A stretch of 64,000 nucleotides of DNA from CAZNPL01 sp964574815 (GCA_964574815.1 CAZNPL010000004.1:171492-235491), one strand, 5' to 3'. Numbered from the stretch's first letter, positions 16,683 through 25,850 are shown. Program-made: numbers and translations. The notes: a model not told the origin generated them from the sequence alone.

Positions 16683-18233
16683 ATGAATCCTGAAACAATC
16701 GCGGTCGTCGACTTCGGTGCTCAGTATCAGCAATTAATCGCGCGGCGGGTGCGCGACCACAATGTGCACAGCGTAATCGTGGCCCCCAGCGTAACGGCGG
16801 AGGAGCTCCGATCGCTCAACGTGGTAGGCGTCATTCTTTCGGGCGGCCCGGGGAGCGTCTACGTGAAAGGCGCGCCGCGATGCAGGGAGGAGATCTTCGA
16901 GATCGGCGTCCCGATCCTGGGCATCTGCTACGGGATGCAGCTCGGCTGCCAAATGCTCGGCGCGTCCATTGAAGCCGCCCCCTCTCGCGAGTTCGGCCGG
17001 GCCCGTCTGAGTGTGCTGCACCGTGAGGGCATCATGGCCCACGTGCCCGCGACCACCGACGTCTGGATGAGCCACGGCGACATTGTGAGGGTATTGGGAG
17101 AGGATTTCATTCCGTTGGCGGAGACCCCCGCCTGTTCATATGCCGCCGTCAAGCATCGCAGCAGGCCTTTTGTGGGCGTCCAGTTTCATCCCGAGGTAAC
17201 GCACACGCCGGAGGGCGGGCTGATGATCCGCAGCTTCCTCTACGAAATCTGCGGATGCCGCGGGGATTGGCGCCTGGGAGACGTTATCCGGGATACCACT
17301 GAGTCGGTGCAGCGACGCGTCGGGCCAAACGAGCGGGTCATTTGTGCTCTGTCCGGCGGCGTCGACAGCTCTGTGACGGCAGCCCTGCTGCATGGCGCGA
17401 TCGGCGATCGCCTAGTCTGCATCTTCGTGGATAACGGGCTGATGCGGCTGCGGGAGGTTGAGTTGGTCGAAGCCACCTTCCGCGATCATTTCAAAATCGA
17501 TCTGCACGTGGTCAGCGCGTCCGATCGGTTTCTTTCAAAGCTCGAGGGGGTCACGGATCCGCAGGAGAAACGCCGGATCATCGGGCACGAATTCATCGAC
17601 GTGTTTCGGGCGGAAGCGGAATCCATTCCAAACGCACGGTATCTCGCCCAGGGCACGCTTTATCCTGACGTCATCGAATCGGGAAAGGGCGTGGGCGGCA
17701 CCGCCGCCAACATCAAGCTCCACCACAACGTCGGCGGACTGCCGGAGCAATTGGGCTTTGAGCTGATTGAACCGCTGCGGGACCTGTTCAAGGACGAGGT
17801 GCGGCTCATCGCCGAGCAGCTCGGACTTCCGCGCGACCTCGCGTGGCGCCATCCGTTTCCGGGACCTGGGCTCGCCGTCAGGATCATCGGCGCCGTAACC
17901 GCCGAGCGGCTGTCGATTCTTCGACAGGCGGACAAGATCGTGATCGACGAGATCGTGGCCGCCGGGTGGTATCCGAAGATCGCGCAGGCCTTCGCCGTGC
18001 TGGTGCCGGTGAGCACGGTCGGGGTCATGGGTGACGACCGAAGCTATCACGGGCAGTACATCGCCGCGGTCCGGTTCGTCGAGAGCGTCGATTTCATGAC
18101 GGCCGACTGGGTGCACGTGGATCACGAACTCCTAGGACGGATCTCGTCGCGAATCATCAACGAGGTCCGTGGCATCAACCGTGTCGTTTACGACATTTCA
18201 AGCAAACCGCCCGCGACGATCGAGTGGGAATAG
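16683..18233 (+). CDS. guaA: GMP synthase (glutamine-hydrolysing)
   Basis: Aminates XMP to GMP using glutamine and ATP, the step after guaB. The 516-residue protein carries both halves. The class I amidotransferase has LSGGPGSVY, GICYGMQ with nucleophile Cys82, and FHPEVTHT with the catalytic His and Glu. The ATP pyrophosphatase has the loop SGGVDSS near residue 225, and the C-terminal dimerisation domain contains HPFPGPGLAVRI and ends with the diagnostic KPPATIEWE. All key residues are intact. ATG 16683 gives the family N-terminus. A 19-bp perfect hairpin follows directly after the stop. Confidence 0.97.
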   Translation: MNPETIAVVDFGAQYQQLIARRVRDHNVHSVIVAPSVTAEELRSLNVVGVILSGGPGSVYVKGAPRCREEIFEIGVPILGICYGMQLGCQMLGASIEAAPSREFGRARLSVLHREGIMAHVPATTDVWMSHGDIVRVLGEDFIPLAETPACSYAAVKHRSRPFVGVQFHPEVTHTPEGGLMIRSFLYEICGCRGDWRLGDVIRDTTESVQRRVGPNERVICALSGGVDSSVTAALLHGAIGDRLVCIFVDNGLMRLREVELVEATFRDHFKIDLHVVSASDRFLSKLEGVTDPQEKRRIIGHEFIDVFRAEAESIPNARYLAQGTLYPDVIESGKGVGGTAANIKLHHNVGGLPEQLGFELIEPLRDLFKDEVRLIAEQLGLPRDLAWRHPFPGPGLAVRIIGAVTAERLSILRQADKIVIDEIVAAGWYPKIAQAFAVLVPVSTVGVMGDDRSYHGQYIAAVRFVESVDFMTADWVHVDHELLGRISSRIINEVRGINRVVYDISSKPPATIEWE

Positions 18234-18239
18234 CGAGAC

Positions 18240-18368
18240 GGGTGCCATGGGCAACGCGGGTCTTGCCCGCCGGCAAGACCCGCGTTGCCCGTGCCGCCGC
18301 CGAATGGGTGAAACGCACGGGCAAGCTCCGCCGCCGTTGGCGGCTTCGCTTGCGCGTGGCACCCTCGC
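18240..18368. repeat. Head-to-head pair of palindromic intergenic elements
   Basis: Two related elements lie between guaA and the Nudix-like gene. Bases 18291-18368 are about 86% identical to 59443-59521 and contain an interrupted palindrome: GGCAAGC and GCCGCC arms with a short interior loop. Bases 18240-18295 look like an inverted relative: GGGTGCCATGGGCAA at 18240-18254 is the exact reverse complement of 59503-59517, and the outer end shares GCACGGGCAA in reverse, but the palindrome core differs. The units resemble REP/MITE-type elements; no transposase is present in the window. Confidence 0.75.
18249..18290. terminator. Long perfect hairpin, likely bidirectional terminator
   Basis: A 19-bp perfect stem (18249-18267 with 18272-18290) with loop CGCC, 15 bases after the guaA stop and between convergent genes. 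It is also the core of a palindromic repeat element. There is no T-tract on either side. Confidence 0.6.
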
Positions 18369-18426
18369 TAAACTCGCAATTGCCCGCCAGCGATTCCCGT
18401 TGGTGATACCGGTATCCGGACCGGTC

Positions 18427-18843
18427 CTACTCTGCGTACCACTCGACGACCGATGTGTGCGCGCTGATGAAGTCATATTCGCAGAGCCGTCCGCGCCGCA
18501 CCCAACGGACCTCCTCGTACCCGATCGCACTGGGCTCGCCGGCTACCACGCCCGCCAGAAAGAACCGAAACTCCGCGGCGCGTCGCTCATATTCGTCGGC
18601 GAACGGCGGCTGACCGGTGTGGATGTCGATCTCAACTCCGGCGCGCTCGCGGGCGACGCGGCGCATGGCTGCTTCGGGCGTTTCGTTGCCGCGCCGCCAG
18701 CCGCTGACGAACTCCCAGAGGCGGCTCTCGACACCGTTTGAATCAGCGGTTGCGATCAGGACGTTGTCTCGGCCCCTTTCTATGATGCAGGAGACGACCA
18801 CTGCCTTACGCGCGTGAGATTTTGGTCGAGGGCGCTTACTCAT
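18427..18843 (-). CDS. Nudix-fold protein with degenerate Nudix box
   Basis: A 138-residue protein. Residues 15-100 follow a Nudix layout: VVVSCIIERGRDNVLIAT, then the box region GWRRGNETPEAAMRRVARER and AGVEI. Compared with the G-x5-E-x7-R-E-U-x-E-E-x-G-U signature, the first Glu of the RE pair is Val and the second Glu of the EE pair is Arg, so metal binding and hydrolysis may be lost or altered. Family members normally cleave nucleoside-diphosphate-linked compounds, some acting as regulators instead. ATG 18843 is the likely start. It runs convergent to guaA and in line with the membrane protein gene upstream. Confidence 0.65.
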   Translation of the reverse strand: MSKRPRPKSHARKAVVVSCIIERGRDNVLIATADSNGVESRLWEFVSGWRRGNETPEAAMRRVARERAGVEIDIHTGQPPFADEYERRAAEFRFFLAGVVAGEPSAIGYEEVRWVRRGRLCEYDFISAHTSVVEWYAE

Positions 18844-18858
18844 GGAGCCGTGATCCGT

Positions 18859-19599
18859 TCAGGAATGTCCCGGCTCTTTGCCGGCGTCCGACTTAGGCCC
18901 TGTCCCCTCACTGGACGGTCCGGCCTCTTCGATCCCGCTCGGCGCGTCGGATGCGGCGTGCTCCTCCGACGCACGTCTCAGCGGCGCCACCTGGGCATGG
19001 ATGCCGAAGGCCAGCAGCGCGATCGACAGGACAACGCGTACGACCCACCACCACTTGTACTGGATGGCTTTGAGCTTGATCGGCTCTTTTCGGGTTTCGA
19101 CGGGATATTCCATGCGACTGCTGTCCAGCACCCATCGAGCGTATCCGATGAGGCCGGCTCCGCCGTACTGATGATCGAGCGTATCGCGGACGAACTGCTC
19201 GACATCATGGGCGAATTGCTCGCGTGTGACACCCTCGGGAAGCTGAGTAACTTCGCCCAGGGTGTAGGCCGCCTTGTCCCCGGGAAAGTCGCGCACTTCC
19301 TTCCACATCGACACGCCCCAACACACGGCCACCACGATGGCGACGCCCGCGATCAGTTGCCCTCGGGATACCGGCGGGGCCGGGGCTGCCACCCGATACA
19401 TCACCGCCCCGATCACCAGCCCGAAGAGGGCGAAGAAAAACAGCCCCAGCAGCGCCACCAGCGCCGCCCCGTAGGACAGCAGCCACCCGAAGGGAAGCGA
19501 TACGACGGCCCCGGTGACGACCGCCGCCCACCACCGCCGCGAGCCGGACGCGTCCGCTTCAGCTCCGACGGCCGTTGCATCGGTGTCCAACGAAGTCAT
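18859..19599 (-). CDS. Hypothetical multi-pass membrane protein
   Basis: A 246-residue protein that I do not recognise. Hydrophobic segments at about 25-70 (probably two helices: GAVVSLPFGWLLSYGAALVALL and FFFALFGLVIGAVMYRV), 83-98 and 195-212 indicate an inner-membrane protein. The loop between the third and fourth segments is charged (about residues 100-185) and contains a WKEVRDFPGDKAAYTLGEV stretch. The C-terminus is a polar, low-complexity tail. It starts 10 bases after the stop of ruvX on the same strand, so the two may be co-transcribed. Confidence 0.6.
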   Translation of the reverse strand: MTSLDTDATAVGAEADASGSRRWWAAVVTGAVVSLPFGWLLSYGAALVALLGLFFFALFGLVIGAVMYRVAAPAPPVSRGQLIAGVAIVVAVCWGVSMWKEVRDFPGDKAAYTLGEVTQLPEGVTREQFAHDVEQFVRDTLDHQYGGAGLIGYARWVLDSSRMEYPVETRKEPIKLKAIQYKWWWVVRVVLSIALLAFGIHAQVAPLRRASEEHAASDAPSGIEEAGPSSEGTGPKSDAGKEPGHS

Positions 19600-19609
19600 G
19601 CCTCAGAAT

Positions 19610-20038
19610 CTACGCGGTACCCGTTCCCGCGTCGAGGAAGCTTTGCAGGATAACCTGTGCGGCGAGCGCGTCGCGCCGCCGTTTCTTCTTCTTATGCGTC
19701 AGGCCGGTACGCGACATGCGCTCGTTCGCCTCGCAGGTCGAGAGACGCTCGTCCCAAAGGTGCACGGGTTGACCGGTCGCCATTTCGAGGGCTGCGGCGA
19801 ACTCCCTGGCCGCTTTCGCCTGAGGGCCCTCAGTGCCGTCCATGTTGAGCGGCAGCCCCACGACCCACTCATCGACGTCGAAGGACTCCGCCACTTCTAG
19901 TACCTGGGGAACGCACGCAACCGCCCCGCCGGGAGCGTCCAGCGTCTTCAGCGGCGACGCAATCTCGCCGGCCGGATCGCTGACGGCCAGCCCGATCCGC
20001 TTGGCTCCCGCATCAATGCCTAGGTAACGCGCGCGCAT
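19610..20038 (-). CDS. ruvX: Putative Holliday junction resolvase / pre-16S rRNA nuclease (YqgF)
   Basis: A 142-residue protein with an RNase H-like fold. Seen: YLGIDAGAKRIGLAVSD, carrying the first catalytic Asp; VVGLPLNMDGTEGPQ in the middle; WDERLSTCEA, with the conserved Asp/Glu; and the late DALAAQVILQSFLD. Homologues trim the 5' end of 16S rRNA and have also been assigned a junction-resolving role. The length is typical. ATG 20038 gives the family N-terminus. It lies upstream of the membrane protein gene with a 10-base gap. Confidence 0.9.
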   Translation of the reverse strand: MRARYLGIDAGAKRIGLAVSDPAGEIASPLKTLDAPGGAVACVPQVLEVAESFDVDEWVVGLPLNMDGTEGPQAKAAREFAAALEMATGQPVHLWDERLSTCEANERMSRTGLTHKKKKRRRDALAAQVILQSFLDAGTGTA

Positions 20039-20147
20039 GCGGCCGCTCTATTCCTGGCTGCCACAACGCCCCAGAGGATCCGGGATACGCCGCCGGCTCC
20101 CGATGACCGCCGCGACGATCGGGACCCGGCCCGCGATGAGGGTTAGA

Positions 20148-21218
20148 TCAGAGATAATCGTCTCCGAACTGCTCCCGGACGTTGGCCACGAGCTCCTTGA
20201 TCCCCTGGGCATCCCGCTTGGTGCAGATCAACGTGGCGTCCTCGGCGTGAATGATAACCAGGTCATCCACCCCGATGGTGGCGATGAGATGGTCCCGCTC
20301 CGAAACGATCACGTTGCCGCGCGAGCCGAGGTTGATCGTTTTCGGTGCGATGGCGATGTTGCCGTCGGCGTCGCCGCCCACCACGTGCTCCAGCGCAGTC
20401 CATGATCCGACGTCGATCCACTGGCAGTTCATCTCGATGACCAGCACGCGCTCGGCCTTCTCCATGATGGCGAAGTCCACCGAGATCTTCATCAGCTCGG
20501 GATAAATTCGATTGGCCGTCTCCTCCCTCCTGGGTGTATCCCAGTCTCGGGCACACTCCATCAACTTCTCGTACGAGTGTCGTAGATGTTTCTTGATCTG
20601 CTCGAGGATGGTGGCGATGCGCCAGGTGAACATGCCGCTGTTCCAGTAGTAGCGCCCGCTGGTCACGTATCGCATGGCCGCGGTGATGCTGGGCTTCTCG
20701 GTGAATTTCTCGACCTCGAAGACCTGTTGGGCCAACTGTGCGCCGCGTTTGACGTAGCCGTATCCGGTATGCGGACTTGAGGGCCGGATACCAAAGGTAA
20801 TCAGAGCGTCGGACTGTTCGGCTGCGGTCGTATACGCCCGGTCGACGCTCTCGCAGAATGTGTCCACAGGGTTGATGATGTGATCCGCTGTGAAGATGCC
20901 CATCTCGCCGTCCGGGTCCCGGTGATGGAGGATGGCCGCGGCAAGCCCGACGGCGTTGGCGGTGTCACGGCCCACCGGCTCGCCGATCAGGTTTTCGGCG
21001 GGCAATTCCGGAATCTCCTTCGCGACAAAGGGCAGATGGGCGGCGGCGGTGATGACATAAATCGCTTCATTCGGCAACAACGACGCTAATCGTTCGTATG
21101 ACTGCCGCAGGAGGCTTTTGCCGCCAAACAGGGGGAGAATCTGCTTGGGCCGGGCCGCCCTGCTCAATGGCCACAATCGAGTGCCGGCTCCGCCGGCCAT
21201 GATGACGCCGTGCCTCAT
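20148..21218 (-). CDS. Mannose-1-phosphate guanylyltransferase
   Basis: A 356-residue nucleotidyltransferase that makes GDP-mannose from mannose-1-phosphate and GTP, for polysaccharide or glycoprotein synthesis. Seen: MAGGAGTRLWPLSR, the nucleotide-binding signature; RPKQILPLFGG, with the conserved sugar-nucleotide motif; the FTADHIINP metal-binding segment; FTEKPS; and WNSGMFTWR. The length matches the single-domain class without the isomerase half of bifunctional ManC/AlgA. ATG 21218 is clear. It is 18 bases downstream of the helicase gene stop on the same strand. The sugar specificity is from family resemblance only. Confidence 0.9.
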   Translation of the reverse strand: MRHGVIMAGGAGTRLWPLSRAARPKQILPLFGGKSLLRQSYERLASLLPNEAIYVITAAAHLPFVAKEIPELPAENLIGEPVGRDTANAVGLAAAILHHRDPDGEMGIFTADHIINPVDTFCESVDRAYTTAAEQSDALITFGIRPSSPHTGYGYVKRGAQLAQQVFEVEKFTEKPSITAAMRYVTSGRYYWNSGMFTWRIATILEQIKKHLRHSYEKLMECARDWDTPRREETANRIYPELMKISVDFAIMEKAERVLVIEMNCQWIDVGSWTALEHVVGGDADGNIAIAPKTINLGSRGNVIVSERDHLIATIGVDDLVIIHAEDATLICTKRDAQGIKELVANVREQFGDDYL

Positions 21219-21236
21219 CGAGAGAGTCCTTTCAGA

Positions 21237-23426
21237 TTATCCGATCTCGTCATACTCGACGCGCTGCAAATCGGCGAACTCGAGCACCCAGGTATAATCT
21301 CCGCCCTCTTCGAACTCGACGCTCACGTGCGTGCGGCGTTTCCCGGCCAGGAGCGATGTCACGCGACCCAGTCCATACGTGGGATGCCGCACCAAGCTGC
21401 CGACCTCCCACAACTCGATATCGGGAGGTAGCTCACCGGCGGGTTTGCCGCCACCTCGTCGCCTGGGGGCCGGTCCGCCGACCCATTCTATCTCGTCCTT
21501 GGGCAGTTCGTCGAGGAAGATGGAGCGCTCCGTGCGGGATGATGTTCCGCGCATCATCCGCCAACGTGCGTGCGTGACGGTGAGGCGCTCCATGGCGCGC
21601 GTCATGCCCACGAAGAAGAGGCGCCGTTCCTCCTCTTCATCCTCGACGTCGTCGCCCGCTCTACTGAACGGGATGAGCCCGCTTTCCGCACCGACGATGT
21701 AGACCACCGGGAATTCGAGCCCCTTTGCCGCATGGAGCGTCATCAGCGTTACGGCCCCAGCGTCGCCCTCGAACACGTCAATGTCGCCGAGCAAACTCGT
21801 GTAGGAGAGCCAGTCGAGCAGCGTGCCCTCGGGATTGTCCCGATCAAATGTGCTGGCGGCGCTGACCAGCTCGTTGACGTTCTGGAGCGGCTCGGAATTG
21901 GCTTCGGCCAGCTCGTTTAACTGGGCCTGAAGCCCGGAAAGGCTCAACGCCTGTTCAACCGCCGTTCGAGCATTTGACTCGGCCGACGCGTGCAGCGTAT
22001 CCAGCAACTCCGTAAACGTCTTCAGCCTCGAGAGCGTCCGCGCGGACAGGCCGACCTCCTCGGCGCGATGCACCGCCTCATAGAGCGTGCAACCGGACGA
22101 ATCCGCGAACTTCTTGAGCTTATCCACCGTGGTCTTGCCGATTCCGCGGGTCGGCGTATTGATGATGCGTTCAAGTGAGACTTCGTCCGCCGGATTGACC
22201 GCGACGCGCAGATACGCGAGCACATCCTTGACCTCTTTGCGCTCGTAGAATGCCAGCCCGCGCGCGATGCAGTAGGGAACGCCGGCCGTGAGAAACGCCT
22301 CCTCGAACGCGCGGCTCATCGCGTTCACGCGGTAGAAGATCGCGAAGTCGCCGCGGGGCCGCCCGGCGTCGATCTGTTGTGCGATATCGCTGACGATGGT
22401 CTTGGCCTCGGCCTCGTTGTCCTCGCATGCGATCACGCGAATGGCCACGCCCTCCGCGTTTTCGGTCCAGAGCGTTTTTTCCTTGCGCGCCATGTTCGCG
22501 CTGATGACGGCGTCGGCCGCCGAGAGTATCCGCTTTGTCGAGCGGTAGTTCTGCTCGAGGCGAATGACCCGTGCGTCGGGGTAGTCCTCTTCGAAGCGAA
22601 GGATGTTCCGGATGTCGGCGCCGCGCCAGCCGTAGATGGACTGGTCCGGATCCCCGGTCACGAAGATGTTGCGGTGGTCCTCGGCCAGCAGCCGCGCGAT
22701 GCGGTACTGGGCGATATTGGTGTCCTGATATTCGTCGATCAGCAGGTAGCGGTATCGATCGGACAGTTTGTGCCGAACCTCGTCGTTTTGTTCAAGGAGC
22801 CGGGCCGTCCGAAGCAACAGGTCATCGAAATCAAGCAGGTCCGCCCCCGAAAGGATATCCTCATATATCTCGTAAACCTGGGCGATCGTGCGAGAGATGA
22901 AATCGAATGCCCGCGCGGCGAAATCCGCGGGTGATTCCATATCGTTCTTCGCCCTGCTGATTCTCGATTCGACCAGGGCGGGTCTGAAGTTGGTCGTGTT
23001 GAGCTGCGCCCGCTCGATGGCTTCCTTGACGACCTTGCGCCGGTCGGCCTGATCGACGATCGTGAAGTTGGGCGCCACCCCGGCCTGCTCGTGGTACATG
23101 CGAAGGATGCGAACGCAAAGGGAGTGGAACGTGCAGACCGTCATGTCCTGTCCGGAGCCGAGCAGCTCGATACGCTCCTTCATCTCGCTGGCAGCTTTGT
23201 TGGTGAACGTGATGGCCAGCACGTGCCATGGCCGCGTGACCGTCGCGGCAAGATAGGCTGCGCGGCGGGTGATGACGCGGGTTTTACCGCTGCCGGCTCC
23301 TGCCAAGACGAGAACCGGACCGTGCGTGGTGGTCACCGCGGCACGCTGTGGCTCGGTCAAGTCGGCCAGAAGCTCGTCATCGCCAGCCGGTTCGGTCGGG
23401 GGAAATGCCAGGGCATCGTCGGTCAT
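21237..23426 (-). CDS. UvrD/PcrA-type superfamily 1 ATP-dependent DNA helicase
   Basis: A 729-residue 3'-5' helicase for repair and for removal of blocked forks. Seen: the Q motif LTEPQRAAV; Walker A LAGAGSGKTRV; motif Ia FTNKAASEMKERI; motif II DEYQDTN; motif III GDPDQSIYGWRGA; motif IV LEQNYRSTKRIL; motif V LMTLHAAKGLEFPVVY; and motif VI EEERRLFFVGMTRA. All motifs are intact. The C-terminal 90 residues (GSLVRHPTYGLGRVTSLLAG) form the small beta domain found in PcrA proteins. ATG 23426 is my choice; an in-frame start at 23462 would add 12 residues. acpS is divergent from it. Confidence 0.94.
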   Translation of the reverse strand: MTDDALAFPPTEPAGDDELLADLTEPQRAAVTTTHGPVLVLAGAGSGKTRVITRRAAYLAATVTRPWHVLAITFTNKAASEMKERIELLGSGQDMTVCTFHSLCVRILRMYHEQAGVAPNFTIVDQADRRKVVKEAIERAQLNTTNFRPALVESRISRAKNDMESPADFAARAFDFISRTIAQVYEIYEDILSGADLLDFDDLLLRTARLLEQNDEVRHKLSDRYRYLLIDEYQDTNIAQYRIARLLAEDHRNIFVTGDPDQSIYGWRGADIRNILRFEEDYPDARVIRLEQNYRSTKRILSAADAVISANMARKEKTLWTENAEGVAIRVIACEDNEAEAKTIVSDIAQQIDAGRPRGDFAIFYRVNAMSRAFEEAFLTAGVPYCIARGLAFYERKEVKDVLAYLRVAVNPADEVSLERIINTPTRGIGKTTVDKLKKFADSSGCTLYEAVHRAEEVGLSARTLSRLKTFTELLDTLHASAESNARTAVEQALSLSGLQAQLNELAEANSEPLQNVNELVSAASTFDRDNPEGTLLDWLSYTSLLGDIDVFEGDAGAVTLMTLHAAKGLEFPVVYIVGAESGLIPFSRAGDDVEDEEEERRLFFVGMTRAMERLTVTHARWRMMRGTSSRTERSIFLDELPKDEIEWVGGPAPRRRGGGKPAGELPPDIELWEVGSLVRHPTYGLGRVTSLLAGKRRTHVSVEFEEGGDYTWVLEFADLQRVEYDEIG

Positions 23427-23530
23427 GCGACCATGTATACCGGTCGCGCCGAACACGGTCAAAATCGCCCGACGGAGCCGGCTCCATCCGACGCTTGTCG
23501 CAACGGCGCCGGCTCTGTAGCCTCATCGTC

Positions 23531-23941
23531 ATGAATGTCCTGGCCCATGGCATTGACCTTGTCGAGTGCAATCGGGTGGGTGCTGTCTTGCAACGCCACC
23601 CGGAGCGTTTCCTGGATCGCGTCCTGACGGAGAAGGAGCGAGCTGCAGTGGGACGCTTCCGCGATCCCGTTCCACATGTCAGCGGTCGTTTCGCGGCCAA
23701 GGAAGCCATTCTGAAGGCGCTGGGAACTGGATGGCGGGGCCAGATCAGTTGGAAGGACATCGAGGTCGTTAATGATGACCTGGGCCAGCCACAAGTCACG
23801 CTCTCCGGCGAATGCGCCCGAATCGCCGACCAGAAGGGAATTCAACGCATTTTGCTCTCGATTACGCACACCCAGCACCACGCTGCTGCAAGTGCCATTG
23901 CTCTGACCGCTCCCCCCGAGCGTAACAAGAGTCCGGGGTAA
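23531..23941 (+). CDS. acpS: Holo-[acyl-carrier-protein] synthase
   Basis: A 136-residue enzyme that moves phosphopantetheine from CoA to acyl carrier protein. Seen: HGIDLVECNRVG, with the Mg-binding Asp, and RFAAKEAILKALG, with the Glu/Lys pair of the second signature. The end HHAAASAIAL also fits. The length is normal. ATG 23531 gives the expected start, although the open frame extends upstream. It is divergent from the helicase gene and convergent with the thermonuclease-type gene. Confidence 0.92.
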   Translation: MNVLAHGIDLVECNRVGAVLQRHPERFLDRVLTEKERAAVGRFRDPVPHVSGRFAAKEAILKALGTGWRGQISWKDIEVVNDDLGQPQVTLSGECARIADQKGIQRILLSITHTQHHAAASAIALTAPPERNKSPG

Positions 23942-23963
23942 CACTTACGAAGAGACCCTCACG

Positions 23964-24608
23964 TCAGCGCCGCTGGGGCTCGCGCCTTTGGCGCCAGCCG
24001 GGCATCTGGTTGATGGTGACGTCGCGCCATAAGCCGACGGCCTGGGCGCGGGCCCTTGCCTCCAGTTCGACGAATCGGTCGCGGTAGGGATGTTTGAAGC
24101 GGGTGTCGGCGTAGGCGTGGCCTTGGCGCAGGAGCATCTCATTGAACATCTCCGCGCTCTCGCCAAGATAGACGTAGGCCAGCAAGCGCCCGTACTTGCC
24201 GCGGGTGTCTCCGTCGATGAGTTCGAGGCGAACAGAACGGTTCTGCAGAGTCTCACGGGCGAACTGCGAGGCTTGTTTACCCCAGTACATCAAACCCGTC
24301 GGCGCGTCGGCCGTCTCGGGCGTATCGACGCCCCGAAGCCGCACGCGCGTGGTGCGATAACGACCGTCGGGCGCATCGATGTCCACGGTGTCGCCGTCAA
24401 TGACCTTAACAACGGTGAACACCTTGTTGTGGTAGCGGGCCATGTCGCCCGTCGACGACGCGGTCGGGGCTGTACGCGGTTGCCACCGTCCGACGATTGC
24501 GAGGACGGCGAGAACCGCCGCAACGATGAGGCCGGTGCGGTGGCGGCGATGGAACGGCGGCAGTCGGACGGTGGGTGGTAGCCTGCGACGTGAACGGCGC
24601 CTTACCAT
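23964..24608 (-). CDS. Membrane-anchored thermonuclease-family protein
   Basis: A 214-residue protein with a basic N-terminus, one membrane segment (about 27-42, LIVAAVLAVLAIVG) and a staphylococcal nuclease-like domain. Seen: VVKVIDGDTVDI; RLRGVDTPE, with a catalytic-type Arg and Glu; GKYGRLLAYV, with the second Arg; and LLRQGHAYAD. The catalytic residues of the family look present. The N-terminal anchor suggests action outside the cytoplasm. It begins three bases after the lysC stop, so both are probably on one transcript, but there is no obvious functional link. Confidence 0.85.
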   Translation of the reverse strand: MVRRRSRRRLPPTVRLPPFHRRHRTGLIVAAVLAVLAIVGRWQPRTAPTASSTGDMARYHNKVFTVVKVIDGDTVDIDAPDGRYRTTRVRLRGVDTPETADAPTGLMYWGKQASQFARETLQNRSVRLELIDGDTRGKYGRLLAYVYLGESAEMFNEMLLRQGHAYADTRFKHPYRDRFVELEARARAQAVGLWRDVTINQMPGWRQRREPQRR

Positions 24609-24611
24609 CGG

Positions 24612-25850
24612 TCAGCTCTTCGACAGGTCGTCCTCGCCGCCGAGCCCGAAGGCGTCGTGGACCGCGGTCAGGGCTCTGTTTCCGTCCATTCGGGGCACGA
24701 CGCAACTGATCACGATCTCACTGGTCGAGATTGCATGAATGTTGATGTCCGCGTCGCACAGGGCCTGGAACATGGTCGCGGCGACGCCCGCATGAGATCG
24801 CATCCCGACGCCGACGGCGCTGATCTTGCACAAGTCATCACGGAATTCGACGTCTTCGAAGCCCTGCTCGTCGGCCAGTCGCTCGGAGATTTCTCTGGCG
24901 ATCGCGGCGTCATCTGCCTCCACCACGAAGCCGACATTCGCCTTGGCGCCATCGGCGTAAATGTTCTGCACGATGTCGTCCACGTTGACGTGCTTTTCCG
25001 CGATAGCAGCGAACACCCTGGCGGCAAACCCCGGGGCATTGGGGACGCCGACGAAGCCAATCACGGCCAATCCGTCGCGCATGGTCACGCCGCGAACGGT
25101 GACCGCTTCCATTTCGTGATCTTCTGCGACAATCATGGTTCCAGGCGCATCCGTTAGTGAGCTCCGTACGTGAATCGGTACGTCGAAACGAGTGGCAAAC
25201 TCGATGGCCCGGCTGTGCATGACGGCCGCCCCGCGGGCAGCGAGCTCCAGCATTTCGTCGTAACTGATCCGGTCGATCTTCCGGGCGTTGGGCACGAGGC
25301 GCGGATCGGCCGTGTAGACGCCGTCCACGTCAGTGTAGATTTCGCAGGCGTCGGCATTGATGACGGCGGCGAGCGCGGCTGCGGTCGTGTCGGAAGCGCC
25401 GCGCCCCAAGGTCGTAATCTCCCCGGCGGCGTCAATGCCCTGGAAACCGGCGACGATGACGATCCTCCCGGCCTCAAGCTCGCGCTCCAGCCGATCCCGC
25501 TGGATGCGGCGAATCCGCGCCTTGGTGTGGACGCTGTCGGTAACCAAGCCGAGCTGTCCGGCGGTCAGGCTGATCGCCTCTTGACCGGCCGCGTGAATCG
25601 CCATGGCCATCAGGGCGATGCTCACCTGCTCGCCGGTGGTCAGAAGGACATCAAGTTCGCGCCGGGAAGGATTGGGCGCGATCTCATTGGCTAGTCCCAA
25701 GAGGTGGTTGGTCGTGTCGCCCATCGCGGACACGACCATCACCACACGATCGCCTGCCATCCGCGCGCGAATGGCTCGCCGGGCGGCGCGGTGGATCTTT
25801 TGCGCATCGCTCAGGCTCGTTCCACCGAATTTCTGAACGACAAGACCCAT
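24612..25850 (-). CDS. lysC: Aspartate kinase
   Basis: Phosphorylates aspartate, the first step to lysine, threonine and methionine. The 412-residue length fits monofunctional enzymes. Seen: VVQKFGGTSLSD at the start, TTLGRGASDTTA of the nucleotide/substrate pocket, YTDVDGVYTADPR, and two C-terminal ACT-type regulatory segments (VNVDDIVQNIYADGAKANVGF and MRSHAGVAATMF), which in this family give feedback control. ATG 25850 is chosen since it yields the conserved N-terminus; the track upstream is unlike the family. The product pathway is continued by thrC at 2158. Confidence 0.94.
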   Translation of the reverse strand: MGLVVQKFGGTSLSDAQKIHRAARRAIRARMAGDRVVMVVSAMGDTTNHLLGLANEIAPNPSRRELDVLLTTGEQVSIALMAMAIHAAGQEAISLTAGQLGLVTDSVHTKARIRRIQRDRLERELEAGRIVIVAGFQGIDAAGEITTLGRGASDTTAAALAAVINADACEIYTDVDGVYTADPRLVPNARKIDRISYDEMLELAARGAAVMHSRAIEFATRFDVPIHVRSSLTDAPGTMIVAEDHEMEAVTVRGVTMRDGLAVIGFVGVPNAPGFAARVFAAIAEKHVNVDDIVQNIYADGAKANVGFVVEADDAAIAREISERLADEQGFEDVEFRDDLCKISAVGVGMRSHAGVAATMFQALCDADINIHAISTSEIVISCVVPRMDGNRALTAVHDAFGLGGEDDLSKS

